Notes under the pieces: model-generated | What the model was told of the DNA's origin: nothing | Seen by the model: the letters and a program-made list of their open reading frames with translations, nothing else | The model's database searches: none | Shown: piece after piece, positions 42,844 through 52,800 of the stretch | How the letters are laid out: every line of letters begins with the position of its first letter | Position numbering within the stretch: the stretch's first letter is position 1 | Program-made: the position numbers and the translations under genes | Assembly: GCF_009738185.1 (NCBI RefSeq) | Contig: NZ_CP046509.1 | Coordinates: forward strand, 1,987,501-2,051,500 | DNA length: 64,000 nucleotides | Reading direction: 5' to 3' | Source of the DNA: Erwinia sorbitola | Lineage (GTDB): Bacteria; Pseudomonadota; Gammaproteobacteria; Enterobacterales; Enterobacteriaceae

Positions 42844-42862
42844 CAGAATGATAATCATTATC
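42844..42862 (-). promoter_or_regulatory. Fur box upstream of hmuS
   Basis: CAGAATGATAATCATTATC matches 17 of 19 bases of the Fur consensus. Its position before hmuS predicts iron repression of the haem genes. Confidence 0.85.
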
Positions 42863-42971
42863 AATGAAAGAGGCCGGTGCGCAAGCAGAAATTAACCGGC
42901 GGGTAACACTTAAGGGGCGAAAAGCATAATATGAAACGGGCCGACCCGTTGCAGGCCAGCCCGACGAAGGG

Positions 42972-44018
42972 TCAGAAGCGGGTGTCTACCGCCTGCGCCA
43001 GCTGCTCCAGTACGCTGACAGTATCTTCCCAGCCGAGGCAGGGATCGGTAATCGACTGACCATAAACCAGCGGCGTCTCCGCGAGCACCTTCTGCGTGCC
43101 TTCCTGTAAGAAGCTTTCAATCATCACACCTGCGATGGCACGCGATCCGTCACGGATCTGCTGTGACACGCTGGCGGAAACCTCTTTCTGTAAGCGATGC
43201 TGCTTCAGGCAATTACCGTGACTGAAATCGATAACCAGCTGCTCCGGTAAATTAAATTCGCGCAGATGTGCTGCGGCAGCGGCTATATCTGCCGGGTGAT
43301 AATTCGGCGCTTTACCGCCGCGCATAATGATATGTCCGGACGGGTTTCCGCTGGTCTGATAGATGGTCATCTGACCGCGTTTATCCGGCGAAAGGAACAT
43401 ATGGCTGACGCGGGCGGCGCGGATTGCGTCTACTGCAATGCGCGTATTGCCATCGGTACCGTTTTTGAAGCCTACCGGGCAGGAGAGTGCAGAGGCCATT
43501 TCACGGTGAATCTGGCTCTCCGTCGTACGGGCACCGATAGCGCCCCAGCTGATCAGGTCGGCAATAAACTGACCGATCACCATATCCAGAAACTCGGTGG
43601 CGGTGGGCATACCCAGAGCATTGATATCCAGCAGCAGTTTACGCGCCACCGCCAGCCCGTGGTTAACCCGGAAACTGCCGTCAAGATCGGGATCAGAGAT
43701 CAGCCCCTTCCAGCCAACTACGGTACGCGGCTTTTCAAAATAGGCGCGCATCACGATTTCCAGGCGTGAGTGATATTTTTCACGCAGTACGTTTAAGCGT
43801 TCAGCGTACTCCAGTGCAGCCAGCGGGTCATGCAGCGAGCAGGGGCCTACCACCACCAGCAGGCGCGGATCTTCGCCGCTGAGAATTCGGGCAATACGCT
43901 TACGTGACGCTGTCACGTTTTCGACGATGGACGTGGTGATTGGCAGCCGATCCTGCAATTCAGCAGGCGTAACAAGGCTGTCGATGCGCGCGGTCCGCAG
44001 TTCATCTGTTTTGTTCAT
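42972..44018 (-). CDS. aroH: 3-deoxy-7-phosphoheptulonate synthase, Trp-type
   Basis: DAHP synthase, first step of the shikimate pathway: PEP and erythrose 4-P give DAHP. 348 residues from the ATG at 44018, the E. coli AroH length; the open frame continues upstream to 44141 without family similarity. VVGPCSLHDPLAALEYA, YFEKPRTVVGWKGLISDPDLDGS, IGARTTESQ and KNGTDGNT are the active-site blocks. AroH rather than AroF or AroG is chosen from closest recall and its position beside ppsR. I see no TrpR operator upstream, unlike E. coli. Confidence 0.92.
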   Translation of the reverse strand: MNKTDELRTARIDSLVTPAELQDRLPITTSIVENVTASRKRIARILSGEDPRLLVVVGPCSLHDPLAALEYAERLNVLREKYHSRLEIVMRAYFEKPRTVVGWKGLISDPDLDGSFRVNHGLAVARKLLLDINALGMPTATEFLDMVIGQFIADLISWGAIGARTTESQIHREMASALSCPVGFKNGTDGNTRIAVDAIRAARVSHMFLSPDKRGQMTIYQTSGNPSGHIIMRGGKAPNYHPADIAAAAAHLREFNLPEQLVIDFSHGNCLKQHRLQKEVSASVSQQIRDGSRAIAGVMIESFLQEGTQKVLAETPLVYGQSITDPCLGWEDTVSVLEQLAQAVDTRF

Positions 44019-44166
44019 GGTGATCTCTAAATTTTTGTCTTCACAACGGCAGGAATACCGGGAAGTAATGGCGTTCACCTTAAACCAAAATGCGATGAAT
44101 TCAACCGCCAAACAGCAGGGGAATAGCATTTCCGGCTCCATTTAAAAGCAGCCGGAAGTGGAAGAT

Positions 44167-45000
44167 TCAGTACATACGGCGCGTAAGTCCCATGATATCG
44201 AGGATCTTAGTGGCGATCTCCTCAACGGAATAATTGGTGCTGTTAAGGTAACGAATCTGGTTAGTACGGTACAAAGCTTCAACTTCGCCCACCTCCATAC
44301 GGCACTGGCGCATGGAAGCATAGCGGGTATTTTCTGCCCGCTCCTGACGGATGGCCGCCAGACGTTCAGGATCGATGGTTAAGCCAAACAGCTTGTTCTG
44401 GAAGGTTTTCAGCGCCGGAGGCAGCTTCAGGTTATCCATATCATCGGCGATAAAAGGATAGTTAGCCGCGCGGATACCGAACTGCATGGCGAGATAGAGG
44501 CTGGTGGGGGTTTTACCGCAGCGCGATACTCCCAGCAGAATAACCTGAGCATCTTCCAGCCCACGCAGCGAGATGCCGTCATCGTGTGCCAGGGTGTAAT
44601 CGATGGCGGCGATACGCGCATCATATTTGCCAAGATTACTGGCGGTCAGACCATGGGTGCGGTTGGCAACGGGCGCGGGGTCAACCCCCAGCTCCTGCTG
44701 TAGCGGTGCCACCAGCGACTGGACGATATCCTGACAGAAGCCATCGCTTTGCAGAATAATCTCGCGAATTTCCGGGCTGACAACCGAAATAAATACCAGC
44801 GGACGCACGCCGCTCTGCTGATAGAGGGCATTAATCTGCGCTTTTACCGCCTGAGCGCGCTGCACATTTTCCACAAACGGCAGGGTGACGCTTTGCGTCA
44901 CAACGGGAAACTGCGACAGCACGGCATGGCCAAGGACTTCGGCAGTAATGGCGGTGCCATCTGAAATATAAAAAACACTACGTTCGGCGTTCACGTCCAT
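44167..45000 (-). CDS. ppsR: PEP synthetase regulatory kinase/pyrophosphorylase
   Basis: 277 residues as in E. coli (YdiA). It inactivates PpsA by ADP-dependent phosphorylation of an active-site Thr and reverses this with phosphate. The DUF299 P-loop GVSRCGKTPTS is at 157-167, and the N-terminus VFYISDGTAITAEVLGHA is conserved. It is divergent from ppsA across a 472-bp region, so the enzyme and its modifier are neighbours. Confidence 0.96.
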   Translation of the reverse strand: MDVNAERSVFYISDGTAITAEVLGHAVLSQFPVVTQSVTLPFVENVQRAQAVKAQINALYQQSGVRPLVFISVVSPEIREIILQSDGFCQDIVQSLVAPLQQELGVDPAPVANRTHGLTASNLGKYDARIAAIDYTLAHDDGISLRGLEDAQVILLGVSRCGKTPTSLYLAMQFGIRAANYPFIADDMDNLKLPPALKTFQNKLFGLTIDPERLAAIRQERAENTRYASMRQCRMEVGEVEALYRTNQIRYLNSTNYSVEEIATKILDIMGLTRRMY

Positions 45001-45472
45001 TTTATCTCCGCAGGCAGGGGTAGAGTGCAGACTAAATTAATCCGTACTGATAAAGCAAATCGTGATGCGGGTTGCAAAACAGAACGAAAAAACCATTTTT
45101 TATATAAATGAACATTTTGTTTTTATAAAATCAGAGAAATCTCTATAAATTAGAAAATGAAATGATGTTTCTGTTAATTATGCATATTTACCGCCCTTTC
45201 AAATAAAAGCATGCGCATATGGAATCATTTTTTGTTGCGCAAGCGCTGTTTTAACTTTTACGACTGATTGATTTTAACTGATTGATTAAACACAACAAAA
45301 ATAATTAATCTTGTTGCGCAACGCTGATGTTATAAGCGGAGAAATCTTAAAAATAAAAAAATCATCTGCTTGAACGATTCACCACTTTAACAATTCGGCT
45401 TATCTGTGCCAGTCTCAAGAAGCAATGCTGTATCCCAGTTATTTCTAATTAAATCTTACAAGGATTGCTTCA
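45001..45472. promoter_or_regulatory. ppsR-ppsA divergent control region
   Basis: 472 bp, very AT-rich, no gene. It contains the direct repeat TTGTTGCGCAA with CGCTG (near 45232 and 45311, about 79 bp apart), the 11-bp direct repeat ACTGATTGATT (45263-45273 and 45277-45287), and a Cra site near the ppsA end. Two copies of the palindrome TTGCGCAA lie at 45235-45242 and 45314-45321. Confidence 0.6.
45370..45383 (-). promoter_or_regulatory. Cra (FruR) site upstream of ppsA
   Basis: On the minus strand GGTGAATCGTTCAA fits the Cra consensus RSTGAAWCSNTHHW at every position. In E. coli Cra activates ppsA from a site in this region. Confidence 0.75.
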
Positions 45473-47851
45473 ATGTCCAATAAAGGCCAATTGCCGCTAG
45501 TGCTCTGGTATAACCAGCTTGGCATGAACGATGTGGATCGGGTGGGGGGCAAAAATGCATCCCTGGGTGAAATGATTACTAACTTGTCATCGTTGGGCGT
45601 CTCTGTGCCAAACGGTTTTGCGACAACCTCGGAAGCGTTCAACCTGTTTCTCGACCAAAGCGGCGTCAATCAGCGGATCTATGATCTGCTGGATAAGACC
45701 AATATTGATGATGTTGATGAGCTGGCAAAGGCGGGTAAACAGATTCGTCAGTGGATTGTTGAAACTCCGTTTACTCCCGAACTAGAGCAGGCGATTCACC
45801 AGGCCTACAACCAGCTCTCTGCCGATGATGCCGAAGCCTCTTTCGCCGTGCGCTCATCGGCCACTGCTGAAGATATGCCGGATGCTTCTTTCGCCGGACA
45901 GCAGGAAACCTTCCTTAACGTACAGGGTTATGATGCGGTGCTGGTGGCGGTGAAGCATGTATATGCCTCATTGTTCAACGACCGTGCAATCTCGTACCGT
46001 GTACATCAGGGCTACGATCATCGTGGTGTAGCGCTCTCCGCTGGCGTACAGCGCATGGTGCGCTCCGATCTCGCCTCATCAGGTGTAATGTTTACCATTG
46101 ATACCGAATCTGGCTTCGATCAGGTGGTGTTTATTACCTCCGCCTTCGGTCTGGGCGAAATGGTGGTGCAGGGGGCCGTAAACCCGGATGAGTTCTACGT
46201 GCACAAACCAACGCTGGCCGCCGGGCGTCCGTCGATTGTGCGCCGTAATATGGGCTCGAAAAAAATTCGCATGGTTTACGCCGACTCACAGGAGCATGGC
46301 GAGCAGGTAAGAATTGAAGATGTGCCAGAAGCAGAGCGCGACCGGTTCTCCCTTACTGACGACGAAGTGGAAGCGCTGGCGGCACAGGCCGTGCAGATTG
46401 AGAAACACTACCAGCGCCCGATGGATATTGAATGGGCAAAAGATGGCCATACCGGCAAGCTGTTTATCGTGCAGGCGCGTCCGGAAACCGTGCGTTCTAA
46501 CGGTTCAGTGATGGAGCGTTACACGCTACAGGGTAAAGGTAAAGTGGTGGTTGAAGGCCGCGCAATCGGCCATCGAATCGGCGCGGGTGAAGTAAAAGTC
46601 ATTCACGATATCAGTGAAATGAACCGTATTGAAAAAGGCGACGTGCTGGTAACTGATATGACCGACCCGGATTGGGAACCGATCATGAAGAAGGCCTCAG
46701 CCATTGTTACAAATCGCGGAGGACGAACATGTCACGCGGCGATTATTGCCCGCGAACTGGGTATTCCGGCGGTGGTAGGCTGCGGTAACGCAACCGATAT
46801 TCTGAAAGACGGGCATAAAGTGACGGTTTCCTGCGCGGAAGGTGACACCGGCTATGTCTATGATGACCTGCTCGATTTTGAAGTTAAAAGCTCGCAGGTT
46901 GACGAAATGCCGTCGCTGCCGCTGAAAATCATGATGAACGTAGGTAACCCCGATCGCGCATTTGACTTCGCCTGCCTGCCTAATGAAGGTGTCGGTCTGG
47001 CGCGACTGGAGTTCATTATTAACCGCATGATCGGCGTACACCCGAAAGCATTGCTCGAGTTTGATCAACAGACCCCGGAGCTTCAGCAGCAGATCCGCGG
47101 AATGATGAAAGGCTTCGACGATCCGCTTGAGTTCTATATTGGCCGCCTGACCGAAGGGATTGCCACGCTGGGTGCTGCATTTGCACCTAAGCGCGTAATT
47201 GTGCGCTTGTCCGACTTTAAAACTAACGAATACGCCAATCTTGTGGGCGGTGACCGATATGAGCCGGAAGAGGAGAACCCGATGCTGGGCTTCCGCGGTG
47301 CCGGTCGTTACGTTGCTGACAGCTTCCGTGACTGCTTCGCGCTGGAATGTGCGGCAGTTAAACGGGTACGCAACGATATGGGGCTGACCAACGTTGAGAT
47401 TATGGTGCCTTTCGTTCGTACCGTGGCACAGGCGAAGGCGGTGGTAGAGGAGCTTGAGCGTCAGGGGCTGAAGCGCGGCGAGAACGGGCTCAAGATCATT
47501 ATGATGTGCGAGATCCCATCCAATGCGCTACTGGCTGAAGAGTTCCTGCAATACTTTGACGGTTTCTCCATTGGCTCCAACGATATGACGCAGCTGACGC
47601 TGGGGCTGGATCGTGATTCTGGCGTAGTGTCTGAGCTTTTCGATGAGCGTAACGACGCGGTGAAAGCGCTGCTGTCGATGGCTATTCGCGCCGCGAAGAA
47701 GCAGGGAAAATACGTGGGGATCTGTGGCCAGGGGCCATCCGACCATGAAGATTTTGCAGCATGGCTGATGGAAGAGGGCATCGACAGTTTGTCCCTCAAC
47801 CCGGATACCGTGGTGCAGACCTGGCTGAGTCTGGCTGAGTTAAAGAAATAA
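45473..47851 (+). CDS. ppsA: Phosphoenolpyruvate synthase
   Basis: Gluconeogenic enzyme: pyruvate and ATP give PEP, AMP and phosphate. 792 residues, as E. coli. An N-terminal ATP-grasp (pyruvate-binding, about 15-350: RVGGKNASLGEM, FAVRSSATAEDMPDASFAGQQET), a phosphohistidine domain with TNRGGRTCHAAIIAREL (catalytic His near residue 421, the adjacent Thr is the PpsR target), and a C-terminal PEP-binding TIM barrel with the Cys loop GICGQGPSDH. AAGGA precedes the ATG. It has a Cra site upstream and its kinase gene divergent to it. Confidence 0.97.
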   Translation: MSNKGQLPLVLWYNQLGMNDVDRVGGKNASLGEMITNLSSLGVSVPNGFATTSEAFNLFLDQSGVNQRIYDLLDKTNIDDVDELAKAGKQIRQWIVETPFTPELEQAIHQAYNQLSADDAEASFAVRSSATAEDMPDASFAGQQETFLNVQGYDAVLVAVKHVYASLFNDRAISYRVHQGYDHRGVALSAGVQRMVRSDLASSGVMFTIDTESGFDQVVFITSAFGLGEMVVQGAVNPDEFYVHKPTLAAGRPSIVRRNMGSKKIRMVYADSQEHGEQVRIEDVPEAERDRFSLTDDEVEALAAQAVQIEKHYQRPMDIEWAKDGHTGKLFIVQARPETVRSNGSVMERYTLQGKGKVVVEGRAIGHRIGAGEVKVIHDISEMNRIEKGDVLVTDMTDPDWEPIMKKASAIVTNRGGRTCHAAIIARELGIPAVVGCGNATDILKDGHKVTVSCAEGDTGYVYDDLLDFEVKSSQVDEMPSLPLKIMMNVGNPDRAFDFACLPNEGVGLARLEFIINRMIGVHPKALLEFDQQTPELQQQIRGMMKGFDDPLEFYIGRLTEGIATLGAAFAPKRVIVRLSDFKTNEYANLVGGDRYEPEEENPMLGFRGAGRYVADSFRDCFALECAAVKRVRNDMGLTNVEIMVPFVRTVAQAKAVVEELERQGLKRGENGLKIIMMCEIPSNALLAEEFLQYFDGFSIGSNDMTQLTLGLDRDSGVVSELFDERNDAVKALLSMAIRAAKKQGKYVGICGQGPSDHEDFAAWLMEEGIDSLSLNPDTVVQTWLSLAELKK

Positions 47852-47867
47852 CGCGGAGAGCAAACAG

Positions 47868-47889
47868 CGGATCGGCTAAACCCGATCCG
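47868..47889 (+). repeat. Inverted repeat after ppsA
   Basis: CGGATCGG (47868-47875) pairs with CCGATCCG (47882-47889). It precedes the likely terminator at 47915 and has no T-run. Confidence 0.55.
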
Positions 47890-47914
47890 TACTGATAATC
47901 CGGCATCTGAACAG

Positions 47915-47945
47915 GGATAATCGCCAGTCGATTATCCTTTTTTTA
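47915..47945 (+). terminator. ppsA terminator
   Basis: GGATAATCG (47915-47923) and CGATTATCC (47929-47937) form a 9-bp stem followed by seven T. Confidence 0.9.
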
Positions 47946-47960
47946 TCTCTGATTTTGGGC

Positions 47961-48062
47961 AAAAAAAAGCCCATCACAGTGGATGGGCAAAGACTACACA
48001 CAGCAATTCTTTTACTCAGGGGAAATGAGTTGTTTAGAAACCATTGAGTTGGCTTCAAACCT
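47961..48062 (-). ncRNA. rprA: Small RNA RprA
   Basis: On the minus strand CCCCTGAGTAAAAG, then AATTGCTGTGTGTAGTCTTT and GCCCATC run into a terminator stem GCCCATC/GATGGGC with eight T. These match the 3' half of E. coli RprA as I recall it. RprA is an Hfq-bound sRNA that frees rpoS mRNA for translation. The 5' half differs from E. coli. A TAGTAT -10 (48070-48075) and an RcsB-type box around -44 place the 5' end near 48062, giving about 102 nt. In E. coli rprA also lies beside ydiK. Confidence 0.9.
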
Positions 48063-48098
48063 GATATCCATACTATGCAACCGCGTTCCAGGCGTCTT

Positions 48099-48112
48099 TA
48101 AGAATCATCTTA
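48099..48112 (-). promoter_or_regulatory. RcsB box upstream of rprA
   Basis: TAAGAATCATCTTA (read on the plus strand) matches 11 of 14 bases of the Rcs box TAAGAATATTCCTA. It centres about 44 nt before the inferred start of rprA, the position at which RcsB activates rprA in E. coli. Confidence 0.7.
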
Positions 48113-48289
48113 TTAGTTTAAAAGTAGTAATACTTTTACGCCTGTCTGGCTATTTTTGACGCAACAAGGTGAGGAAAATCTCATCAATTAACAGAGGTCT
48201 GGCCTGAAACGGCTAAAAAACGCGGTTTAGTGATAAATTCTATTAATGAAATTCAGAATTTGTGAAACGGATATATTCCAGCCACTAAT

Positions 48290-48317
48290 GTTTGCAGCCG
48301 GCGGGCCGGCTGCAAAC
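48290..48317 (-). terminator. Perfect 13-bp inverted repeat after ydiK
   Basis: GTTTGCAGCCGGC (48290-48302) and GCCGGCTGCAAAC (48305-48317) are perfect arms with a 2-nt centre, 11 nt after the ydiK stop. No T-run follows, so it is either a weak terminator or an mRNA-end stabiliser. Confidence 0.6.
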
Positions 48318-48327
48318 AACATGACGA

Positions 48328-49452
48328 TTACGCTTTTGGCGGCTGCGCTTCGGCCTCAATTTCAGCCAGTTCTTCCACCACCGCCAGCGGATCCTCCTCT
48401 GGTGCCGGGGCTTCATGCACCCAGACAGAAACCAGCCGGTAGGAGACGGCCAGCACCACCGGGCCGATAAATAAACCAATCATTCCAAAGGCAATCAGGC
48501 CGCCAATCACACCTGACAGGATAAGTATCATTGGTAAATCGGCACCCATGCGAATCAGCATAGGTCGCAGCACGTTGTCCAGCGTGCCGACCACGCAGCT
48601 CCAAATCAGCAGTACCGTGCCCCAGGTGGTGTCCCCACTCCAGTAGAGCCAGATGATCGCCGGAACCAGCACAACCAGAGGGCCAAGCTGCACCAGGCAG
48701 GAGAGAATCATCAGCACCGTCAAAATAGTGGCATAAGGAATTCCGGAGATTGCCAGCCCGATCCCGCCCAGCACACCCTGCACTAACGCTGTGACCACCA
48801 CCCCAAGCGCCACCGCACGGATTGCCTGCCCGGCCAGCAGCACCGCTGCATCTCCCCGGCGTGACGCCAGGCGAAAGGCAAAGTGACGAATGCCGTGCCC
48901 GACTTGCTCACCGCGCCAGTACAGCAGCACGCTGAACAGCAACATCAGACCAAGATGCATCATAAAACGGCCAAAATGACCGGCCTGAGCAAAGAAAAAT
49001 CCTGTGGTGCGGCCAATATAGGGCTGAATTTGTGCCAGCAGGGCAGAGCCGCCCCCGGCCAGCAGATGGTTATAGGCCGAATACAGTTTTCTGCCAACCA
49101 GTGGGATGCTGCGTATCCAGTGCAGTTCCGGCATTTGCAGATGGCCGGAGCCGAGCCAGGCCAGCATTGGTGCGCTGTTCTCTATCAGGCCGTTGACCAG
49201 TACGGCAACGGGAATAATAAACACCAGGATCAGCAGCAGAGTCATCACCAGCACCGCCAGCCCACGGCGGCCCCATAGCCACTCCTGAACTTTGATCATT
49301 AACGGCCAGGTGGCGATAACCACCATGCTGGCCCAGGCAAACCCCAGGATAAAGGGTTGCACCACCCAGAAACACGCAACAATCATGATGCTGATAAACA
49401 GCAGCGTAAACACGATTTGCGGTAAGTCCCAAGCTTTTTGCGCGTTCTTCAT
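48328..49452 (-). CDS. ydiK: AI-2E family transporter YdiK
   Basis: 374-residue inner-membrane protein with about 8 hydrophobic segments, of the AI-2E/PerM (UPF0118) family. The family includes exporters of quorum signals and Na/H antiporters; the substrate of YdiK is not known. The tail is acidic and extramembrane (EAPAPEEDPLAVVEELAEIEAE). It lies between rprA and ydiJ, divergent from ydiJ, as in E. coli. Confidence 0.92.
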   Translation of the reverse strand: MKNAQKAWDLPQIVFTLLFISIMIVACFWVVQPFILGFAWASMVVIATWPLMIKVQEWLWGRRGLAVLVMTLLLILVFIIPVAVLVNGLIENSAPMLAWLGSGHLQMPELHWIRSIPLVGRKLYSAYNHLLAGGGSALLAQIQPYIGRTTGFFFAQAGHFGRFMMHLGLMLLFSVLLYWRGEQVGHGIRHFAFRLASRRGDAAVLLAGQAIRAVALGVVVTALVQGVLGGIGLAISGIPYATILTVLMILSCLVQLGPLVVLVPAIIWLYWSGDTTWGTVLLIWSCVVGTLDNVLRPMLIRMGADLPMILILSGVIGGLIAFGMIGLFIGPVVLAVSYRLVSVWVHEAPAPEEDPLAVVEELAEIEAEAQPPKA

Positions 49453-49814
49453 CGATTAACAATGGCCTCAGTAAAATGCGATATATCTCTTAAAATCAGT
49501 GCTGACGCTGCGGTTAAGCTGGCTCTGATGTTTTAATCATGATGTATGAAGTCGTTTCCTGACAGAAACAACAGGTTATTCTTTTACTACGTTTTTTGAA
49601 ATCGCGGCAGGTCATAAAAAAATATGATATACCCTAAATAATCCGGGGTGCGGGCGGGCGGTATCGCAGCGAATCCCCAGGAGCCTGGATCGGTAAGTAT
49701 CCGGGCCGAATTGCGAGAAAAGCCAGCGATCCTGAGCTTGAAGTATCTCGAAGTACATATCCTGAATAATTTGAGCAACGCACACGATTCACATAACTTT
49801 TTGGTCACCCGATA
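49453..49814. other. ydiK-ydiJ divergent region
   Basis: 362 bp without a gene. Most of the part near ydiJ (about 49621-49747) is a degenerate copy of an intergenic repeat (separate entry). The remainder should hold both promoters; none is clear. Confidence 0.5.
49621..49747. repeat. Degenerate palindromic intergenic repeat, copy 1
   Basis: Starts AATATGATATACCCTAAATA, which I recall as the edge of a dispersed enterobacterial intergenic repeat. Its core CAGGAGCCTGGATCGGTAAGT aligns at 17 of 21 bases with the reverse complement of the element beside tRNA-Val (near 63872). A GGAT/ATCC hairpin sits at the centre. Confidence 0.55.
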
Positions 49815-52800
49815 ATGATCCCACAGATTTCACAGGCACCGGGTCTTGTTCCGCTGGTGCTGAGTTTTTTGGATGCCCTAAAACAGAACGGTTTTAGCGG
49901 CGATACGGCGACAAGCTATGCCGACCGTCTGATTATGTCTACTGACAACAGCATTTATCAGCTGTTGCCCGATGCGGTAATTTTCCCCCGTTCTACGGCT
50001 GACGTCGCGCTGATTGCACGCCTCGCCGATGATATCCGCTTTGCATCCCTGGTTTTTGCACCACGCGGTGGCGGCACCGGCACTAACGGCCAGTCGCTCA
50101 ACCAGGGCATTGTGGTGGATATGTCGCGTCATATGAAGCGCATTCTGGATATTAACGTCGAGGAAGGCTGGGTCAAAGTTGAAGCTGGCGTGATAAAAGA
50201 TCAGCTCAATGCTTACCTGAAACCTTTTGGCTATTTTTTCTCCCCGGAACTGTCGACCAGTAACCGTGCCACCCTGGGCGGCATGATTAACACTGATGCT
50301 TCAGGACAGGGATCGCTGGTCTATGGCAAAACTTCCGACCACGTGCTGGGATTAAAAGCTGTGCTGTTGGGCGGTGAGGTAATGGATACTTACGCCATTC
50401 CGGTAAGCGAGGCGGAAAAACGCGCGCAGGTGCCGGGTGCGGAAGGCGACATCTACCGCGTGGTGCTGGATCGCTGTCGTGAACAGCGTGAACTGATCGT
50501 CGACAAGTTTCCTAAACTGAACCGCTTTCTTACCGGCTACGATCTGCGCCATGTGTTGAGCGATGATCTGCAACAGCTCGATCTGACGCGCATCCTGTGC
50601 GGTGCGGAAGGGACGCTGGCATTTATTGCAGAAGCGACGCTGGATATCACCCCGATCCCGAAAGTGCGGCGGCTGGTGAATATCAAGTATGACTCCTTTG
50701 ACTCCGCGCTGCGTAATGCGCCGTTTATGGTTGAGGCGCAGGCGCTATCGGTGGAAACCGTTGACTCTAAGGTGCTGAACCTGGCGCGTGAAGATATCGT
50801 CTGGCACTCCGTTAGCGAACTGATCACCGACGTACCGGACAAAGAGATGCTTGGCCTGAATATGGTCGAATTTGCCGGAAATGATAAAGCGCTGATCGAC
50901 AGTCAGGTGGAGTCGCTGTGCCAGCGCCTGGATACGCTGATGGTGCAGCGGCAGGGCGGGGTGATTGGCTATCAGCTGTGTAACGACGTTGCAGGCATTG
51001 AACGTATCTACGGTATGCGTAAAAAAGCTGTGGGGTTGCTCGGTAATGCCAAAGGCCGCGCCAAACCGATCCCGTTTGTCGAAGATACCTGCGTACCGCC
51101 GCAGAACCTCGCTGACTATATTGTTGAGTTCCGTGCACTGCTTGACGGGCATAACCTCAGCTACGGCATGTTTGGTCACGTAGACGCAGGAGTGCTGCAT
51201 GTGCGCCCCGCGCTGGACATGTGCGACCCGCAGCAGGAGATGCTGATGAAGCAGATTTCTGATGAAGTGGTGGCGCTGACCGCACGCTATGGCGGCCTGC
51301 TGTGGGGCGAACATGGCAAAGGGTTCCGCGCTGAGTACAGTCCGGCGTTCTTCGGTGAGGTGCTGTACAACGAGCTGCGCCGCATTAAAGCGGCTTTTGA
51401 CCCGGCTAACCGTCTCAATCCGGGGAAAATCTGCGCCCCGCTGGGGGTGGATGACCCGATGCTGAAAGTGGATGCGGTTAAACGCGGTACCTACGATCGT
51501 CAGATCCCGGTTAATGTGCGCAGCGACTGGCGCGGTGCAATGGAGTGTAACGGTAACGGGCTCTGCTTTAATTTCGATGTGAAAAGCCCGATGTGCCCGT
51601 CAATGAAGATCACCAGCAACCGTATGCACTCGCCAAAAGGCCGTGCCACGCTGACGCGTGAATGGCTGCGTCTGCTGGCGGAGCAGGGCGTGGATCCACT
51701 GGTGCTGGAGCAGCAGCTGCCGTCGAAAGGCATCAGCCTGCGCGGCATGATCGAGCGTACCCGTAATAGCTGGCAGGCAAAACGTGGGCAGTATGACTTC
51801 TCCCATGAGGTAAAAGAGGCGATGTCCGGCTGTCTCGCCTGTAAAGCCTGTTCGACCCAGTGCCCGATTAAAATTGACGTACCCGGTTTCCGTTCGCGCT
51901 TCTTGCAGCTCTATCACACCCGCTATCTGCGCCCTGCCAGCGACTATCTGGTAGCCACGGTGGAGAGCTATGCGCCACTGATGGCCAAGGCGCCGAAAAC
52001 CTTTAACTTCTTCCTGCGTCAGCCCTGGGTCAAATCTCTCAGCAAGCGCCATATCGGTATGGTCGATCTGCCGCTGCTGTCGTCACCGACTTTAAAACAG
52101 CAGCTGGCCGGGCATCGTGCATCCAGCACCACCCTGGAAGAACTGGAGAAGATGAGCGCGGAGCAGCGCGCGCAGTGTGTGCTGGTGGTACAGGATCCGT
52201 TTACCAGCTACTACGAAGCGCAGCTGATCGGTGATTTTGTTCAGCTGATTGAGAAACTGGGCTTCAGGCCGGTAGTGCTGCCATTTTCCCCTAACGGTAA
52301 AGCGCAGCATATTAAAGGCTTCCTGCAACAGTTTGCCCGTACGGCTCAGAAAACCGCTGATTTCCTCAATCGCGTGGCACAGTTAAATATGCCGCTGGTG
52401 GGTGTCGATCCGGCGCTGGTGCTTTGCTATCGTGATGAGTATCGTGAGGTGCTGGGCGAGAAACGCGGTAACTTCCACGTGCAGCTGGTGCATGAGTGGT
52501 TGCAAAACGCGCTGGCTGCCCGTGATCCTCAACCGGTAGCGCCAGCAGAACCCTGGTATCTGTTTGGCCACTGTACGGAAGTGACCGCTTTACCGGGGTC
52601 AGTTAAGCAGTGGGAAACGATCTTTGCCCGCTTCGGCGCGAAGCTGGAAAATGTCAGCGTCGGCTGCTGCGGCATGGCGGGTACCTACGGCCATGAAGCG
52701 AAAAATCTGGAGAACTCGCTGGGAATTTATGCACTTTCCTGGCAGCAGGCTCTGCAAAAATTGCCGCGTCAGCGCTGTCTGTCAACCGGCTACTCCTGCC

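Noticed and set aside
44019..44166. TrpR operator upstream of aroH
   Set aside because: No sequence similar to the TrpR consensus (CTAG-containing palindrome) was found in this gap.
47876..48058. 60-codon minus-strand ORF over the rprA locus
   Set aside because: The DNA is explained by the RprA sRNA and its terminator and by the ppsA terminator on the other strand.
49621..49747. Insertion sequence or transposase remnant between ydiK and ydiJ
   Set aside because: No transposase coding potential or terminal repeats with target duplication were visible; it looks like a small palindromic repeat.
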